Part shown: piece by piece, positions 9,322-18,135 of the stretch
Layout of the letters: each line of letters begins with the position of its first letter
Numbering within the stretch: position 1 is the first letter of the stretch
DNA from: Cedecea neteri NBRC 105707 = ATCC 33855
GTDB taxonomy: Bacteria > Pseudomonadota > Gammaproteobacteria > Enterobacterales > Enterobacteriaceae
Length of the DNA: 64,000 nt
Assembly: GCF_001571265.1 (NCBI RefSeq)
Contig: NZ_BCTL01000014.1
Location: 28,991-92,990 of the forward strand
Direction of reading: 5' to 3'
Program-made: the position numbers and the translations under genes
Notes under the pieces: model-generated
Databases searched by the model: none
Seen by the model: only the letters and a program-made list of their open reading frames with translations
What the model was told of the DNA's origin: nothing

Positions 9322-11166
9322 TTACTGCTGTACCGGCAGACTCACGGCATACAGGTACCACGCTGAATGAGGCAGCCAGCCCTCGGCCCAGCGCCAGTCG
9401 TCATCTTTCCCGGTGACCGCATAACCCTGGTCAAACGCGATCCCGTCTACGTTCTGCTGCGGATCGGCGGTAATGCCGTTCACAATCCCGCCAGGCAAGG
9501 TCGTATAGCGCCAGGAATTGAAGAACAGATAGCTGATGTGGCGGTAGCCGCTGCCGGTCAGCATGCTGACATCAAACGGGTTTCTACCGAGGATCCAGTC
9601 CAACTGGTTCCAGGCGTAGGCGTTAAGCCGATGGGTAAAATTGGCATCGTCGGCGAACAGCGGCATCGCCTGCCGGGCCGCCGCCGCAAGCGACGCTATA
9701 CGGGCGTTTTCCCCCTGCCACCAGGGCGCTGCTTCCGTATCATGCGGGAAGAAGAAGCTAGTGCGCTTTGTCCCGTCCTTCAGTTGGACCAGCTGACGCG
9801 CATAGCCAAACGGGTTATTAACATCAGCGGTGGTGGTCAGTTCAAAATCGAGTGCCTGTTTTACCGAGGAGAGAATATCCGCTCGCTGATTGTCAGGCGC
9901 AACGGCGTGATATTCCAGTAGCGCGATAACCGGCAGCCCGGCATCTGAAGGGTGGAAATAAGGCCGGCTGGCGTCATCTGCACGCCAGTAATGTTTCCAC
10001 TGGCCTTCCGAAATCTGGCGGGCCATCAGGCTTTTTGCCCGCAGGGAAGCCACCTCCAGGTAATGTGATTGCTTAGTCGCTTTATACAGGTCGGTGGCGG
10101 CCAGCAGGACGTTATAGTCATCGACGATATTCTCTTTGCCGTCGTTCACCATCTTCAGGTTATTTTTCTCAAGGAAGGCAAAAGCCTCTTTCGCTGTCTG
10201 AAGATATTGCGCGCGGGTAAACTGCCCGTCCTCATCCTGAGTGCTGGCGAGCGCCAGCGCAGCAATCGACATCCCAGCGCCTGAACGGAAGCTCGCCTGA
10301 TAAGCCAGCCGCCCAACCGCCGACTCTTCGACAATGGTGGAGTCAGACTCTTTTTCTTTAATTTGCGTGCGCCAGTTCGGGTTCGCGACCACGCGGTCCT
10401 GCGCCAGCTTGTCTTTACCCGGCGATGATATCGCCTGCAGGAAGGATTCCCCCGGCTGCTTCATACGCACCAGAAAATCTGCGCCATAAAGACCTTCATC
10501 GAGCATACGGCGACGGTACTCGGAGAAATTGACGTCGTTACGCGCGCCCAGGCGCTGGTAGCTTTGCAGCAGGCTCCAGGCCACCAAAGGGGCTTGTTGA
10601 GGGTTAAACCAGGAAGTTAAATTCTGATGGGAAAGGTGAACGCCATAGTCGCCGGTCGCGTCATACCAGCCGCCGTGCACATCCACCGTGCCTTTCTCCC
10701 CCCACGGTTTCGGCAGTTTGCGATCGGCCTTGTCAAAAAGCCCCGTTACGCGCTGGCTTTTGAAATAAGCAATCACATCGGAGAGCGTGTAGCGTTCAAG
10801 CAAATCTTTATTAATGATAAACGGCCCAGAACGCACATCGCCGTCGCTGCTGACCACCTTGACCACATAACGCCCGGCTTTATGCCAGCCGCTAAAATCG
10901 GCCTGATAAAAAGTACGATTCTCCCAGCTCGGGACGCTTCCCTGCCCGACTAATTCACCGCTATACACCACTTTGTTGCTTTCGCTATCCAGCAGCTCAA
11001 ATTGGTCGCCAGCGTTAAATTTCGCGCCATCGCTTAATTGAATAACGGCGGATTTGGGTCCATTGAGGTCGTAGCCAACCTGGTTAATTAACACATGCGT
11101 TTCTGCATGGACGAAAAGCGCGCAGCACGAAAGCGCCAGCCCGAGGCCTGCCTGTCGAATCAACAT
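9322..11166 (-). CDS. Secreted glycoside hydrolase family 9 enzyme, glucosaminidase/cellodextrinase type
   Basis: The 614-residue protein has a signal peptide ending at about residue 21 (LFVHA-ET). An Ig-like CelD N-terminal domain (about 24-118) starts VLINQVGYDLNGPKSAV, typical of GH9 theme B enzymes. A GH9 (alpha/alpha)6 catalytic domain follows. The catalytic base region reads GGWYDATGDYG (165-175) and the probable acid is E595 in AEGWLPHSAWY. The WLPH version of the C-terminal motif resembles, in my memory, the Vibrio chitin-program GH9 exo-glucosaminidases more than plant-type cellulases; that is inference. It lies 24 bases downstream of a ChiP-like porin gene, so import and cleavage of chito- or cello-oligosaccharides is the likely joint role. 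Substrate specificity cannot be settled from the sequence. Confidence 0.85.
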   Translation of the reverse strand: MLIRQAGLGLALSCCALFVHAETHVLINQVGYDLNGPKSAVIQLSDGAKFNAGDQFELLDSESNKVVYSGELVGQGSVPSWENRTFYQADFSGWHKAGRYVVKVVSSDGDVRSGPFIINKDLLERYTLSDVIAYFKSQRVTGLFDKADRKLPKPWGEKGTVDVHGGWYDATGDYGVHLSHQNLTSWFNPQQAPLVAWSLLQSYQRLGARNDVNFSEYRRRMLDEGLYGADFLVRMKQPGESFLQAISSPGKDKLAQDRVVANPNWRTQIKEKESDSTIVEESAVGRLAYQASFRSGAGMSIAALALASTQDEDGQFTRAQYLQTAKEAFAFLEKNNLKMVNDGKENIVDDYNVLLAATDLYKATKQSHYLEVASLRAKSLMARQISEGQWKHYWRADDASRPYFHPSDAGLPVIALLEYHAVAPDNQRADILSSVKQALDFELTTTADVNNPFGYARQLVQLKDGTKRTSFFFPHDTEAAPWWQGENARIASLAAAARQAMPLFADDANFTHRLNAYAWNQLDWILGRNPFDVSMLTGSGYRHISYLFFNSWRYTTLPGGIVNGITADPQQNVDGIAFDQGYAVTGKDDDWRWAEGWLPHSAWYLYAVSLPVQQ

Positions 11167-11190
11167 TATTTTTCCTTAGCGTGGGTCGCG

Positions 11191-12582
11191 TTAAATAATT
11201 GAGAACGGAGCAATCATCATGAATTTGATATCCTTTTCATCCTGGAAAACGTTGGCATAGCCGCCGCTCCAGTCAGGATTGTCGGAATGGTTGTTGTAGC
11301 GGGTGTAATGCAGCTTAAACATCACATCTTTCGCCCAGCCCTGCTGGACTTGCCAGACGAGATCCAGGTTCCAGGCGCTTTCTGTCAGACGCTGTCTGGC
11401 CGACCACTCTCCTCCCCGAGCCGGTTTGCCGTCCCAGCCCCAGGCCAGCGATGCCCCGGCGCTGATACCCGGATAAATGACGTCGCCTAAATCGACCATC
11501 GAGCCGAAAAACACCGCCTTTTCACCGTCGGCGTTGTAGTCAGAACGGGCATCCCACCACATATCGATACGCCCCGCCGAGTTTGGGTAAATGGGCGTTG
11601 CGCTGACGGTGTAATATCCTTGCTTGCCCGGCGCATGGACCAGGCTCCCCTCTAACCGGAACTGCCAGCGTCCTCGCTGGTATTCAGCGGTAACGCCCTG
11701 CTGCCAGGCAAACTCGTCGTAGACATCATGGCGCCCGGTAGCATCATGCGAGCCGTAAAACTGCCAACTGGTTCTGAGCTGGTTATCTGCCTCACCAAGA
11801 CGCCAGCCTACTTTGGTAAAATACTTATCCAGGTAGCCCTGGGATTGACCAAAGGCCAGCTCCCAAATCACGCCATTTTTAAAATCAAATTTCCCGCCCA
11901 GCGAGTGCAAATAAGGAATTTTCGTTTTCTTGTCTATTTCCTTAAAGTCATACATCTCGCGATACCACGGAGCTTTATATTTATTGGCCCAGAAATAAGA
12001 AAGTGAAAATGTTCCCTGCTGCCCTAAATCATAAACTGCCCCCATTTCAACGCCCTGATAGGTTCCGGGTAAGAAGCCCCATTGGGTGGCTAATAAACCC
12101 TGCCCAATGGGCTGAATATAACCGGCTCTGAGCCAGTAATTGTCCTTTTTGAATTTGAGCGCGGCCAGATAAAGATCCACCGCATTAGCCTCTCCGGTTC
12201 CCCGGTCGCGCCACATGGATTTACCGTCGCTGAAGCTTATTTCGTTGGGATGTGCCGTGCTGCCTTCAAATAAATCCACCGTCGCGAATGCCCCAAGATC
12301 GCCCCCAACGGTTTCGTCATAAAAACCAGAGCTATAGTCCAGCCGGGCGGTTGTGGTGCTGTGGTGAAGGTTGGTCTGGTATTGCCCGTAATGCGGGCTG
12401 CCAGGATTCATCTCTTTGCGTTCACGATGGCGCTGCCAGTAATAGAGCGAGCCCGTTAGCAGGCTGTCATCCACAAAACCCGCTGCCATCGCAGGCGCGA
12501 CCGGAATGACAGAAAACATGCCTGACAGCAGCAGGATGCATTTTGTGGCGTGCTTCTTTGTACAAAGAGGTAAAATAGACAT
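11191..12582 (-). CDS. OprD-family outer-membrane porin, ChiP (chitoporin) paralogue
   Basis: The 463-residue protein aligns along its whole length with E. coli ChiP (YbfM). Shared segments include GFxDDSxLTGxxYYWQR, RAGYIQPxGQxLLA, FxPGTYQGxExGA, DARSDYNADGEKAVFFG and the C-terminal NIFQDExDxKFM-type ending. The signal peptide covers about residues 1-34. It probably lets chito-oligosaccharides (or related beta-1,4 oligosaccharides) cross the outer membrane to the GH9 enzyme encoded next. One oddity is the ending APFSII, so the last residue is Ile rather than the aromatic residue usual for BAM-assembled barrels. It is a second porin of this type only if a chiP locus exists elsewhere, which I cannot see. 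Confidence 0.9.
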   Translation of the reverse strand: MSILPLCTKKHATKCILLLSGMFSVIPVAPAMAAGFVDDSLLTGSLYYWQRHRERKEMNPGSPHYGQYQTNLHHSTTTARLDYSSGFYDETVGGDLGAFATVDLFEGSTAHPNEISFSDGKSMWRDRGTGEANAVDLYLAALKFKKDNYWLRAGYIQPIGQGLLATQWGFLPGTYQGVEMGAVYDLGQQGTFSLSYFWANKYKAPWYREMYDFKEIDKKTKIPYLHSLGGKFDFKNGVIWELAFGQSQGYLDKYFTKVGWRLGEADNQLRTSWQFYGSHDATGRHDVYDEFAWQQGVTAEYQRGRWQFRLEGSLVHAPGKQGYYTVSATPIYPNSAGRIDMWWDARSDYNADGEKAVFFGSMVDLGDVIYPGISAGASLAWGWDGKPARGGEWSARQRLTESAWNLDLVWQVQQGWAKDVMFKLHYTRYNNHSDNPDWSGGYANVFQDEKDIKFMMIAPFSII

Positions 12583-12715
12583 TAATAATTCCCTAATATT
12601 AAGCCCTTTCCCGGCGGTATTTCCCGAGTCCGGATGCTTTCCCTGGTAATAAAATCATTCGCCTCATGGCCATTTTTTACTGGCCTGGACGTTTATTATT
12701 TCTCTTGAATCATCC

Positions 12716-12739
12716 AAACCTGAAAACGTTTTCAGGTTT
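12716..12739. promoter_or_regulatory. Perfect 24-bp palindrome, LacI/GalR-type operator candidate
   Basis: The inner 18 bases read CCTGAAAACGTTTTCAGG, flanked on each side by AAA/TTT, giving a perfect 24-bp palindrome with a central CG, the hallmark of LacI/GalR-family operators. It lies 134 bases upstream of the ChiP-like porin start. No T-run follows it, so it is not a terminator. The rest of the 335-base gap between the porin gene and cysH holds only a short hairpin (GGCCA/TGGCC, 12669-12685) and the cysH terminator; I see no gene in it. Confidence 0.65.
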
Positions 12740-12868
12740 TATGAAATTATCGCCTCAACAAAAAAATGATCAATATCCGATCGCAACTTTCTTTGTGATG
12801 AATAGCCCATTTTGGGGAGCAAACTTGATGGGGAGTTTCATGCAGACGAGGTGTGGAAAGCAGAAAAG

Positions 12869-12893
12869 AAAAACGCGGGAACAAGACCCGCGC
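12869..12893 (-). terminator. Rho-independent terminator after cysH
   Basis: Read on the minus strand, a CGCGGG/CCCGCG stem with a 7-base loop is followed by a U-rich run (TTTTTC). It lies 25 bases downstream of the cysH stop. Confidence 0.8.
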
Positions 12894-12917
12894 TTTAAAA
12901 GAAGAGATTGAAGGACT

Positions 12918-13649
12918 TTATTCGTGCAAGCCGCACTCGCGCTTCAGGCCAAAGAAGCGGGTTTCTTCTTCTGCCATGCCCGGTTCCCACTTACGAGTGG
13001 TGTGGGTATCGCCGACGGAAAGATAGCCCTGATCCCACAGCGGATGATATTTCAGTCCGTGCTCGGTCAGGTACTGGTACACCGTGCGGTTATCCCAGTC
13101 GATGATCGGCAGAATTTTAAAGACTTCGCGCTGTACCGCCAGTACCGGCAAATGGGCACGGCTGCCGGATTGTTCACGACGCAGGCCGGCAAACCAGGTT
13201 TGTGCCTCCAGCGTTTTCAGCGCGCGGTTCATCGGTTCTACTTTGTTGATGTCGTTGTAGCGCTCAATACCTTCCACGCCCTGCTCCCAAAGTTTGCCGT
13301 AACGCGCTTCCTGCCATGCCGGGCTTTCGGTCGCACGAAACACCTGCAGGTTCAGCTTCAGCTTGTCGGTTAGTTCGTCGATAAACTGGTAGGTTTCCGG
13401 AAACAGATAGCCGGTATCGGTCAGGATCACCGGAATGTCGGGGCGCTGCTGCGTAACCAGATGCAGACACACGGCGGCCTGAATGCCGAAGCTGGACGAA
13501 AGCACAAATTCACCCGGCAGGTTTTCCAGCGCCCATGTCACGCGCTTCTGGGCGCTAAGTTTTTCCAGCTGAGCGTTAACTTCGGCGAGCGCCATGACGC
13601 GTTCGACCTTCGGTAATTCGTTCAGCGCGGTAAGATCGAGTACGGACAT
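12918..13649 (-). CDS. cysH: Phosphoadenosine phosphosulfate (PAPS) reductase
   Basis: CysH reduces PAPS to sulfite with thioredoxin or glutaredoxin. The 243-residue protein has the PP-loop-like SSSFGIQ near residue 50, the [12 protein letters not shown] segment, and the C-terminal catalytic ECGLH motif with C239. It belongs to the cysJIH operon but is separated from cysI by a 186-base gap filled by a palindromic repeat element. Confidence 0.97.
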   Translation of the reverse strand: MSVLDLTALNELPKVERVMALAEVNAQLEKLSAQKRVTWALENLPGEFVLSSSFGIQAAVCLHLVTQQRPDIPVILTDTGYLFPETYQFIDELTDKLKLNLQVFRATESPAWQEARYGKLWEQGVEGIERYNDINKVEPMNRALKTLEAQTWFAGLRREQSGSRAHLPVLAVQREVFKILPIIDWDNRTVYQYLTEHGLKYHPLWDQGYLSVGDTHTTRKWEPGMAEEETRFFGLKRECGLHE

Positions 13650-13674
13650 ACGTGCCTCACTTAGTGATAAATGA

Positions 13675-13827
13675 CCCTCACCCCGGCCCTCTCTCTGGAA
13701 GGGAGAGGGGGGAAACCGAATTATTCCCTCTCCCCTGCACTCTCTGGAAGGGAGAGGAGAAAGCCAGATTCAGTATTCTTTGTCTGTTAATCCCCTCTCC
13801 CCTTTGGGGAGAGGGTTAGGGTGAGGG
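13675..13827. repeat. Palindromic repeat element (CCCTCAC/GTGAGGG termini) between cysI and cysH
   Basis: The element is bounded by CCCTCAC (13675-13681) and GTGAGGG (13821-13827) in inverted orientation. Inside are three further pairings of CCCTCTCCC-type and GGGAGAGGG-type blocks, including CCCTCTCTCTGGAAGGGAGAGGG and CCCCTCTCCCCTTTGGGGAGAGGG-like hairpins. A shorter relative with the same termini lies at 37311-37381. It fits a REP- or MITE-like family of intergenic palindromes; transcribed, it would form strong hairpins between cysI and cysH. Confidence 0.8.
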
Positions 13828-13835
13828 GGTAAAAA

Positions 13836-15548
13836 CTAGTCCCACAAATCCCTGGCCGGGTCGAGCACCGGGCGAATAATCCCGGCGCGCACGGTGAAAT
13901 CGCCAAAGCCTTCATCGGCCTCACGCTCATTCGCCCAGCGCCCCACCAGCTCGTCAATCGAGCTGAGGATTTCCGGCTCGGTGATGTTTTCACGATACAT
14001 GCGGGGAATACGCGTCCCGATACGGTTGCCGCCAATGTGCAGGTTATAGCGCCCAGGCGCTTTCCCCACGAGGCCAATTTCGGCCAGCATCGCGCGGCCA
14101 CAGCCGTTCGGGCAGCCGGTGACACGCATCACAATGTGCTCATCCGGCACCTTGTGTTTATCCATCACCTGCTCAACTTTGGTAACAAACTCAGGCAGGA
14201 AGCGTTCGGCCTCCGCCATCGCCAGCGGGCAGGTAGGGAAAGACACGCAGGCCATCGAGTTCTCGCGCTGCGGGGTGACCGCGTTCATCAGCCCGTGCTC
14301 GGTAGCCAGTTTCTCAATTTTAGCCTTTTCGCTTTCCGGCACGCCGGCGACGATCAGGTTCTGGTTTGCCGTCAGGCGGAAATCGCCTTTATGGATCCGG
14401 GCTATCTCCAGCAGGCCTGTTTTTAGCGGGCGATCCGGGTAATCCAGAATACGGCCGTTTTCGATAAACAGCGTCAGGTGCCATTTGTCGTCGATGCCCT
14501 TCACCCAGCCGATACGGTCGCCACGGCCGGTGAATTCGTACGCGCGGGTCGGCTCAAACTTGATGCCGGCACGGCGCTCAACTTCCGCCTTAAACACGTC
14601 CACGCCGACGCGCTCAAGGGTATATTTGGTTTTAGCGTTTTTACGGTCGGTACGGTTCCCCCAGTCGCGCTGGGTCGTCACCACCGCTTCCGCTACCGCC
14701 AGAGTATGCTCCAACGGAATGTAGCCGAATTCGCTTGCCGTGCGGGCATAGGTATTTTTATTCCCGTGCTCGATGGACAGGCCACCGCCGACCAGCAGGT
14801 TAAAGCCAACCAGCTTGCCGTTTTCCGCAATCGCGATGAAGTTCATGTCATTGGCGTGCAGATCCACATCGTTCTGCGGCGGGATCACCACCGTGGTTTT
14901 AAACTTACGCGGCAGGTAGGTCGGCCCCAGAATTGGCTCTTCGTCCGTGGTGGCGACTTTTTCTTTATCCCACCAAATCTCGGCGTAGGCACGAGTGCGC
15001 GGCAGCAGGTGCTCGGAAAGCTTTTTCGCCCATTCGTAGGCTTCCTGATGCAGCTCAGACTCCACCGGGTTAGAGGTACACAGCACGTTGCGGTTCACGT
15101 CGTTAGCGGTCGCCAGCGCGTCCAGGCCGACCTCGTGCAGCATTTCATGCGCGGGTTTGACGTTCTTCTTCAGAATGCCGTGGAACTGGAACGTCTGGCG
15201 GTTGGTCAGGCGAATGCTGCCGTAGATAGTCTTATCTTCAGCAAACTTATCAATGGCCTGCCACTGCTGGGTGGTGATGATCCCGCCCGGCAGACGGCAG
15301 CGGAGCATCATCGCGTGGCGCGGTTCCAGCTTCTGCTCAGCACGCTCGGCGCGAATATCGCGGTCATCCTGCTGATACATGCCGTGAAAGCGGATCAGCA
15401 GGAAGTTGTCGCCGTTGAAGCCGCCGGTCAGGCCATCCTGCAGATCTTCTTTAATGGTGCCGCGCAGGAAATCGCTGTCGCGTTTCAGTCGTTCGGCGTC
15501 GACCAGTTTGCCTTCGACCACCAGAGGGCCAGGGTGTTTTTCGCTCAT
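13836..15548 (-). CDS. cysI: Sulfite reductase hemoprotein (beta) subunit
   Basis: CysI carries the siroheme and [4Fe-4S] cluster and reduces sulfite to sulfide with six electrons supplied by CysJ. The 570-residue protein keeps both cluster cysteine pairs: SFPTCPLA with the preceding Cys near residues 434-440, and [10 protein letters not shown] near 479-483. Its ATG overlaps the cysJ stop by one base (TAATG), so the subunits are translationally coupled. Confidence 0.98.
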   Translation of the reverse strand: MSEKHPGPLVVEGKLVDAERLKRDSDFLRGTIKEDLQDGLTGGFNGDNFLLIRFHGMYQQDDRDIRAERAEQKLEPRHAMMLRCRLPGGIITTQQWQAIDKFAEDKTIYGSIRLTNRQTFQFHGILKKNVKPAHEMLHEVGLDALATANDVNRNVLCTSNPVESELHQEAYEWAKKLSEHLLPRTRAYAEIWWDKEKVATTDEEPILGPTYLPRKFKTTVVIPPQNDVDLHANDMNFIAIAENGKLVGFNLLVGGGLSIEHGNKNTYARTASEFGYIPLEHTLAVAEAVVTTQRDWGNRTDRKNAKTKYTLERVGVDVFKAEVERRAGIKFEPTRAYEFTGRGDRIGWVKGIDDKWHLTLFIENGRILDYPDRPLKTGLLEIARIHKGDFRLTANQNLIVAGVPESEKAKIEKLATEHGLMNAVTPQRENSMACVSFPTCPLAMAEAERFLPEFVTKVEQVMDKHKVPDEHIVMRVTGCPNGCGRAMLAEIGLVGKAPGRYNLHIGGNRIGTRIPRMYRENITEPEILSSIDELVGRWANEREADEGFGDFTVRAGIIRPVLDPARDLWD

Positions 15549-17353
15549 TAGTAGACATCTCGCTGATAACGGCGCTCAACGCGCAGCTCACTTAAAAATT
15601 CATCTGCCGCTTCGGTGTCCATGCCACCGTGGACGGCAACCACTTCCAGTAACGCCTGTTCAACGTCTTTCGCCATACGGTTGGCGTCACCGCAGACGTA
15701 AATGTGGGCACCTTCTTGAATCCAGCGCCACAGTTCCGCGCCTTTCTCGCGCAGTTTGTCTTGTACGTATATTTTATGCTGCTGGTCGCGGGACCAGGCT
15801 AAATCGATGTTCGTCAGCAGGCCGTCTTTGACGTAGCGCTGCCATTCCACCTGGTACAGGAAATCTTCGGTGAAGTGTGGGTTGCCGAAGAACAACCAGT
15901 TTTTGCCACCTGCGCCGTCGTTGTCGCGCTGCTGAATAAAGGCGCGGAACGGGGCAATACCGGTGCCGGGGCCAATCATAATGACCGGAGTTTCCGGGTT
16001 TGCCGGTAAGCGGAAGTTATCGTTGTGTTCAATGAACACGCGCACTTCGCCATCTTCTTCAAGGCGATCGGCCAGGAAGCCGGAAGCCCCGCCCGTGCGG
16101 GCACGACCTTCGATGTCATAGCGCACCGCGCCCACTGTAATGTGGACTTCGGTTTCAGCTTCCGCCTGCGAAGAGGCAATAGAGTAAAGACGCGGCGTTA
16201 ACGGGCGCAATAGGCCAACCAGCTGTTCAGCCGTCAGCTCCGCCGGGGCGTAGCGAGCCATATCCACAATCGGCGTAGTCTGCGCGTAATGCTGTAATTT
16301 TGCTTTATCGCCCACCAGCTCGAGCAGCGCCGTGTTGCGGGTCAGCTGGGCGTAGTTTTCGACGATATTGCCGGTGTTCACAGTCAGTTCAAAGTGCCAC
16401 TGCAGGGCTTCGCTCAGCGGCAGCGTTTTGCCGTCAACGGTGACGCTTTCATCACCTTTCAGCCACAGCAAATCCGTCAGCTCTTTCACCAGCGCCGGAT
16501 CGTTCTGATACCAGACGCCAAGCGCATCGCCCGGCCGATAGCGCAGGCCAGAATCGCCAAGATCGATTTCGATGTGGCGCACGTCTTTATCGGAATCGCG
16601 GCCGGTAATCTTCTGGTTAACCGCGAGCGTGGCGGTTAACGGTGATTCTTTGCTGTAAGGGCTGGTGAAGATTTCGTTGCTCACGCCCGTAGCCGTCGCG
16701 GTAGCCTGAGCTGGGGTTTCCGTCGGCACGCGAGATTTCAGCAGCTCGACAATCTTGCCGCGCCATTCCTGCGCCGCAGGCTGATACTCTACGTCGGTAT
16801 CGACGCGATCCAGCAGACGCTCACCGCCTAATTCTGCCAGCTTGCTGTCGAAGTCTTTGCCGGACTGGCAGAAGAATTCATACGAGCTGTCGCCAAGGCC
16901 AAAGACCGCAAACGCGGTACCGTCAAGCTTTGGAGCCTTCTTCGAAAACAGGAATTTGTGCAGGGCCACGGCCTCTTCAGGCGGCTCCCCTTCCCCTTGC
17001 GTGGAGCTGACGACAATCAGCAGCTTTTCCTGGGCAATTTGTTTGAATTTATAGTCGCCCGCATTCACCAGGTTAACGTTCAGCTTTGCCGCCAGCAGGT
17101 CGTCACGCAGCTGCTCGCTCACGCGGCGCGCGTTGCCGGTCTGCGAAGCGGAAATCAGCGTGATAACCGGCACTTCTGCCGCAGGGGCCGGAGCCGCCGC
17201 GACAGCGCCAGGCTGCTGGTTAATCATTCCCCAGAAATAGCCGGACAGCCAGGCCAACTGAGTGGTTGAAAAATCAGTGGTCGCCGCCTGAAGGCGTGCC
17301 AGCTGGTCCGGCGTTAGCGGCAGCAAAGCGCTCGGTGGAACCTGAGAAGTCAT
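15548..17353 (-). CDS. cysJ: Sulfite reductase flavoprotein (alpha) subunit
   Basis: CysJ passes electrons from NADPH through FAD and FMN to CysI. The 601-residue protein has an N-terminal flavodoxin domain (about 60-205, with [15 protein letters not shown]), a CPR-type connecting/FAD domain with RLYSIASS, and a C-terminal NADPH domain ([23 protein letters not shown]). It is two residues longer than E. coli CysJ. It is the first gene of the cysJIH operon. Confidence 0.98.
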   Translation of the reverse strand: MTSQVPPSALLPLTPDQLARLQAATTDFSTTQLAWLSGYFWGMINQQPGAVAAAPAPAAEVPVITLISASQTGNARRVSEQLRDDLLAAKLNVNLVNAGDYKFKQIAQEKLLIVVSSTQGEGEPPEEAVALHKFLFSKKAPKLDGTAFAVFGLGDSSYEFFCQSGKDFDSKLAELGGERLLDRVDTDVEYQPAAQEWRGKIVELLKSRVPTETPAQATATATGVSNEIFTSPYSKESPLTATLAVNQKITGRDSDKDVRHIEIDLGDSGLRYRPGDALGVWYQNDPALVKELTDLLWLKGDESVTVDGKTLPLSEALQWHFELTVNTGNIVENYAQLTRNTALLELVGDKAKLQHYAQTTPIVDMARYAPAELTAEQLVGLLRPLTPRLYSIASSQAEAETEVHITVGAVRYDIEGRARTGGASGFLADRLEEDGEVRVFIEHNDNFRLPANPETPVIMIGPGTGIAPFRAFIQQRDNDGAGGKNWLFFGNPHFTEDFLYQVEWQRYVKDGLLTNIDLAWSRDQQHKIYVQDKLREKGAELWRWIQEGAHIYVCGDANRMAKDVEQALLEVVAVHGGMDTEAADEFLSELRVERRYQRDVY

Positions 17354-17398
17354 ATGTATTTAGCTTCCAGTAGCAAAGGGCAAAAAAAGGGCTTACAG

Positions 17399-17500
17399 AC
17401 TGTAATGAGTCAAGGTTAACCAGCAGGTTATCAACAATTAAAGAAGGGATGGAAATAATAAATAACTAAAACGACTAATCGTTTTTTCAGGTAAATCATA
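17399..17500 (-). promoter_or_regulatory. cysJIH promoter region with probable CysB site
   Basis: On the minus strand a TACAGT hexamer (17404-17399) is a plausible -10. An AT-rich stretch upstream (about 17431-17500) fits CysB binding by position and composition. The 303-base gap between cysJ and queD holds no gene; its right end must also contain the queD promoter. Confidence 0.4.
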
Positions 17501-17656
17501 GTGTTAAAAGTGATTACCTAACCCACTGATGAGTAAATGATTTTCTCTCATTCACCATTACTTACAGCGTTCTGCCGGGCAATGCGCCGTTTAGTTAATG
17601 CGAAAAATAGTCCATTCCGCTATCATGCGGCGGTTTTTTGAATTCCAGAGAGTCGA

Positions 17657-18022
17657 ATGATGTCCACCACCCTGTTTAAAGATTTTACCTTCGAAGCCGC
17701 CCACCGCCTGCCGCACGTCCCGGAAGGCCACAAATGCGGCCGCCTGCACGGCCATTCCTTTATGGTGCGGCTGGAAATTACCGGCGAGGTAGATCCGTAT
17801 ACCGGCTGGATCATGGACTTTTCCGAGCTGAAAGCAGCGTTTAAGCCGACTTACGATCGCCTCGATCACTATTATCTGAACGATATCCCAGGGCTGGAAA
17901 ACCCCACCAGCGAAGTGCTGGCGAAATGGATTTGGGATCAGATGAAGCCTGTCGTGCCGCTACTGAGCGCGGTGATGATCAAAGAAACCTGCACCGCAGG
18001 CTGCGTTTATCGCGGCGAATAA
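17657..18022 (+). CDS. queD: 6-carboxy-5,6,7,8-tetrahydropterin synthase
   Basis: QueD converts 7,8-dihydroneopterin triphosphate to 6-carboxytetrahydropterin, the step before QueE in preQ1 and queuosine synthesis. The 121-residue protein keeps the Zn ligands H16, H31 and H33 and the catalytic C27 ([11 protein letters not shown]). It is almost identical in length and sequence to E. coli QueD. It is monocistronic and followed by a strong terminator. QueE (28799-29470) and QueF (49013-49855) are also in this window. Confidence 0.97.
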   Translation: MMSTTLFKDFTFEAAHRLPHVPEGHKCGRLHGHSFMVRLEITGEVDPYTGWIMDFSELKAAFKPTYDRLDHYYLNDIPGLENPTSEVLAKWIWDQMKPVVPLLSAVMIKETCTAGCVYRGE

Positions 18023-18030
18023 GAATGAAA

Positions 18031-18062
18031 AAAAGTCCGGAAATCACCCCGGACTTTTCCCG
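18031..18062 (+). terminator. Rho-independent terminator after queD
   Basis: A 10-bp stem (AAAAGTCCGG/CCGGACTTTT) with an 8-base loop starts 9 bases after the queD stop and ends in a T-run. Confidence 0.85.
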
Positions 18063-18135
18063 TCTGCGCTCCTCATCAAGCTAATTTTCTTCCCGCTTTG
18101 GTAAGCTACTCTGTCGCAACTAAAAGGTGCACGGG

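Noticed and set aside
12666..12911. Plus-strand 81-codon frame between the porin gene and cysH
   Set aside because: It spans the palindromic operator and the cysH terminator, has no ribosome site, and its translation resembles nothing.
12583..13830. CRISPR array near iap/cysH
   Set aside because: The site is where E. coli keeps CRISPR-I, but no regularly spaced direct repeats or cas genes are present; the repeats at 13675 are inverted and irregular.
14478..15551. Plus-strand open frame (357 codons) antisense to cysI
   Set aside because: It fully overlaps a certain gene, and its translation is His/Gln/Arg-rich without domains.
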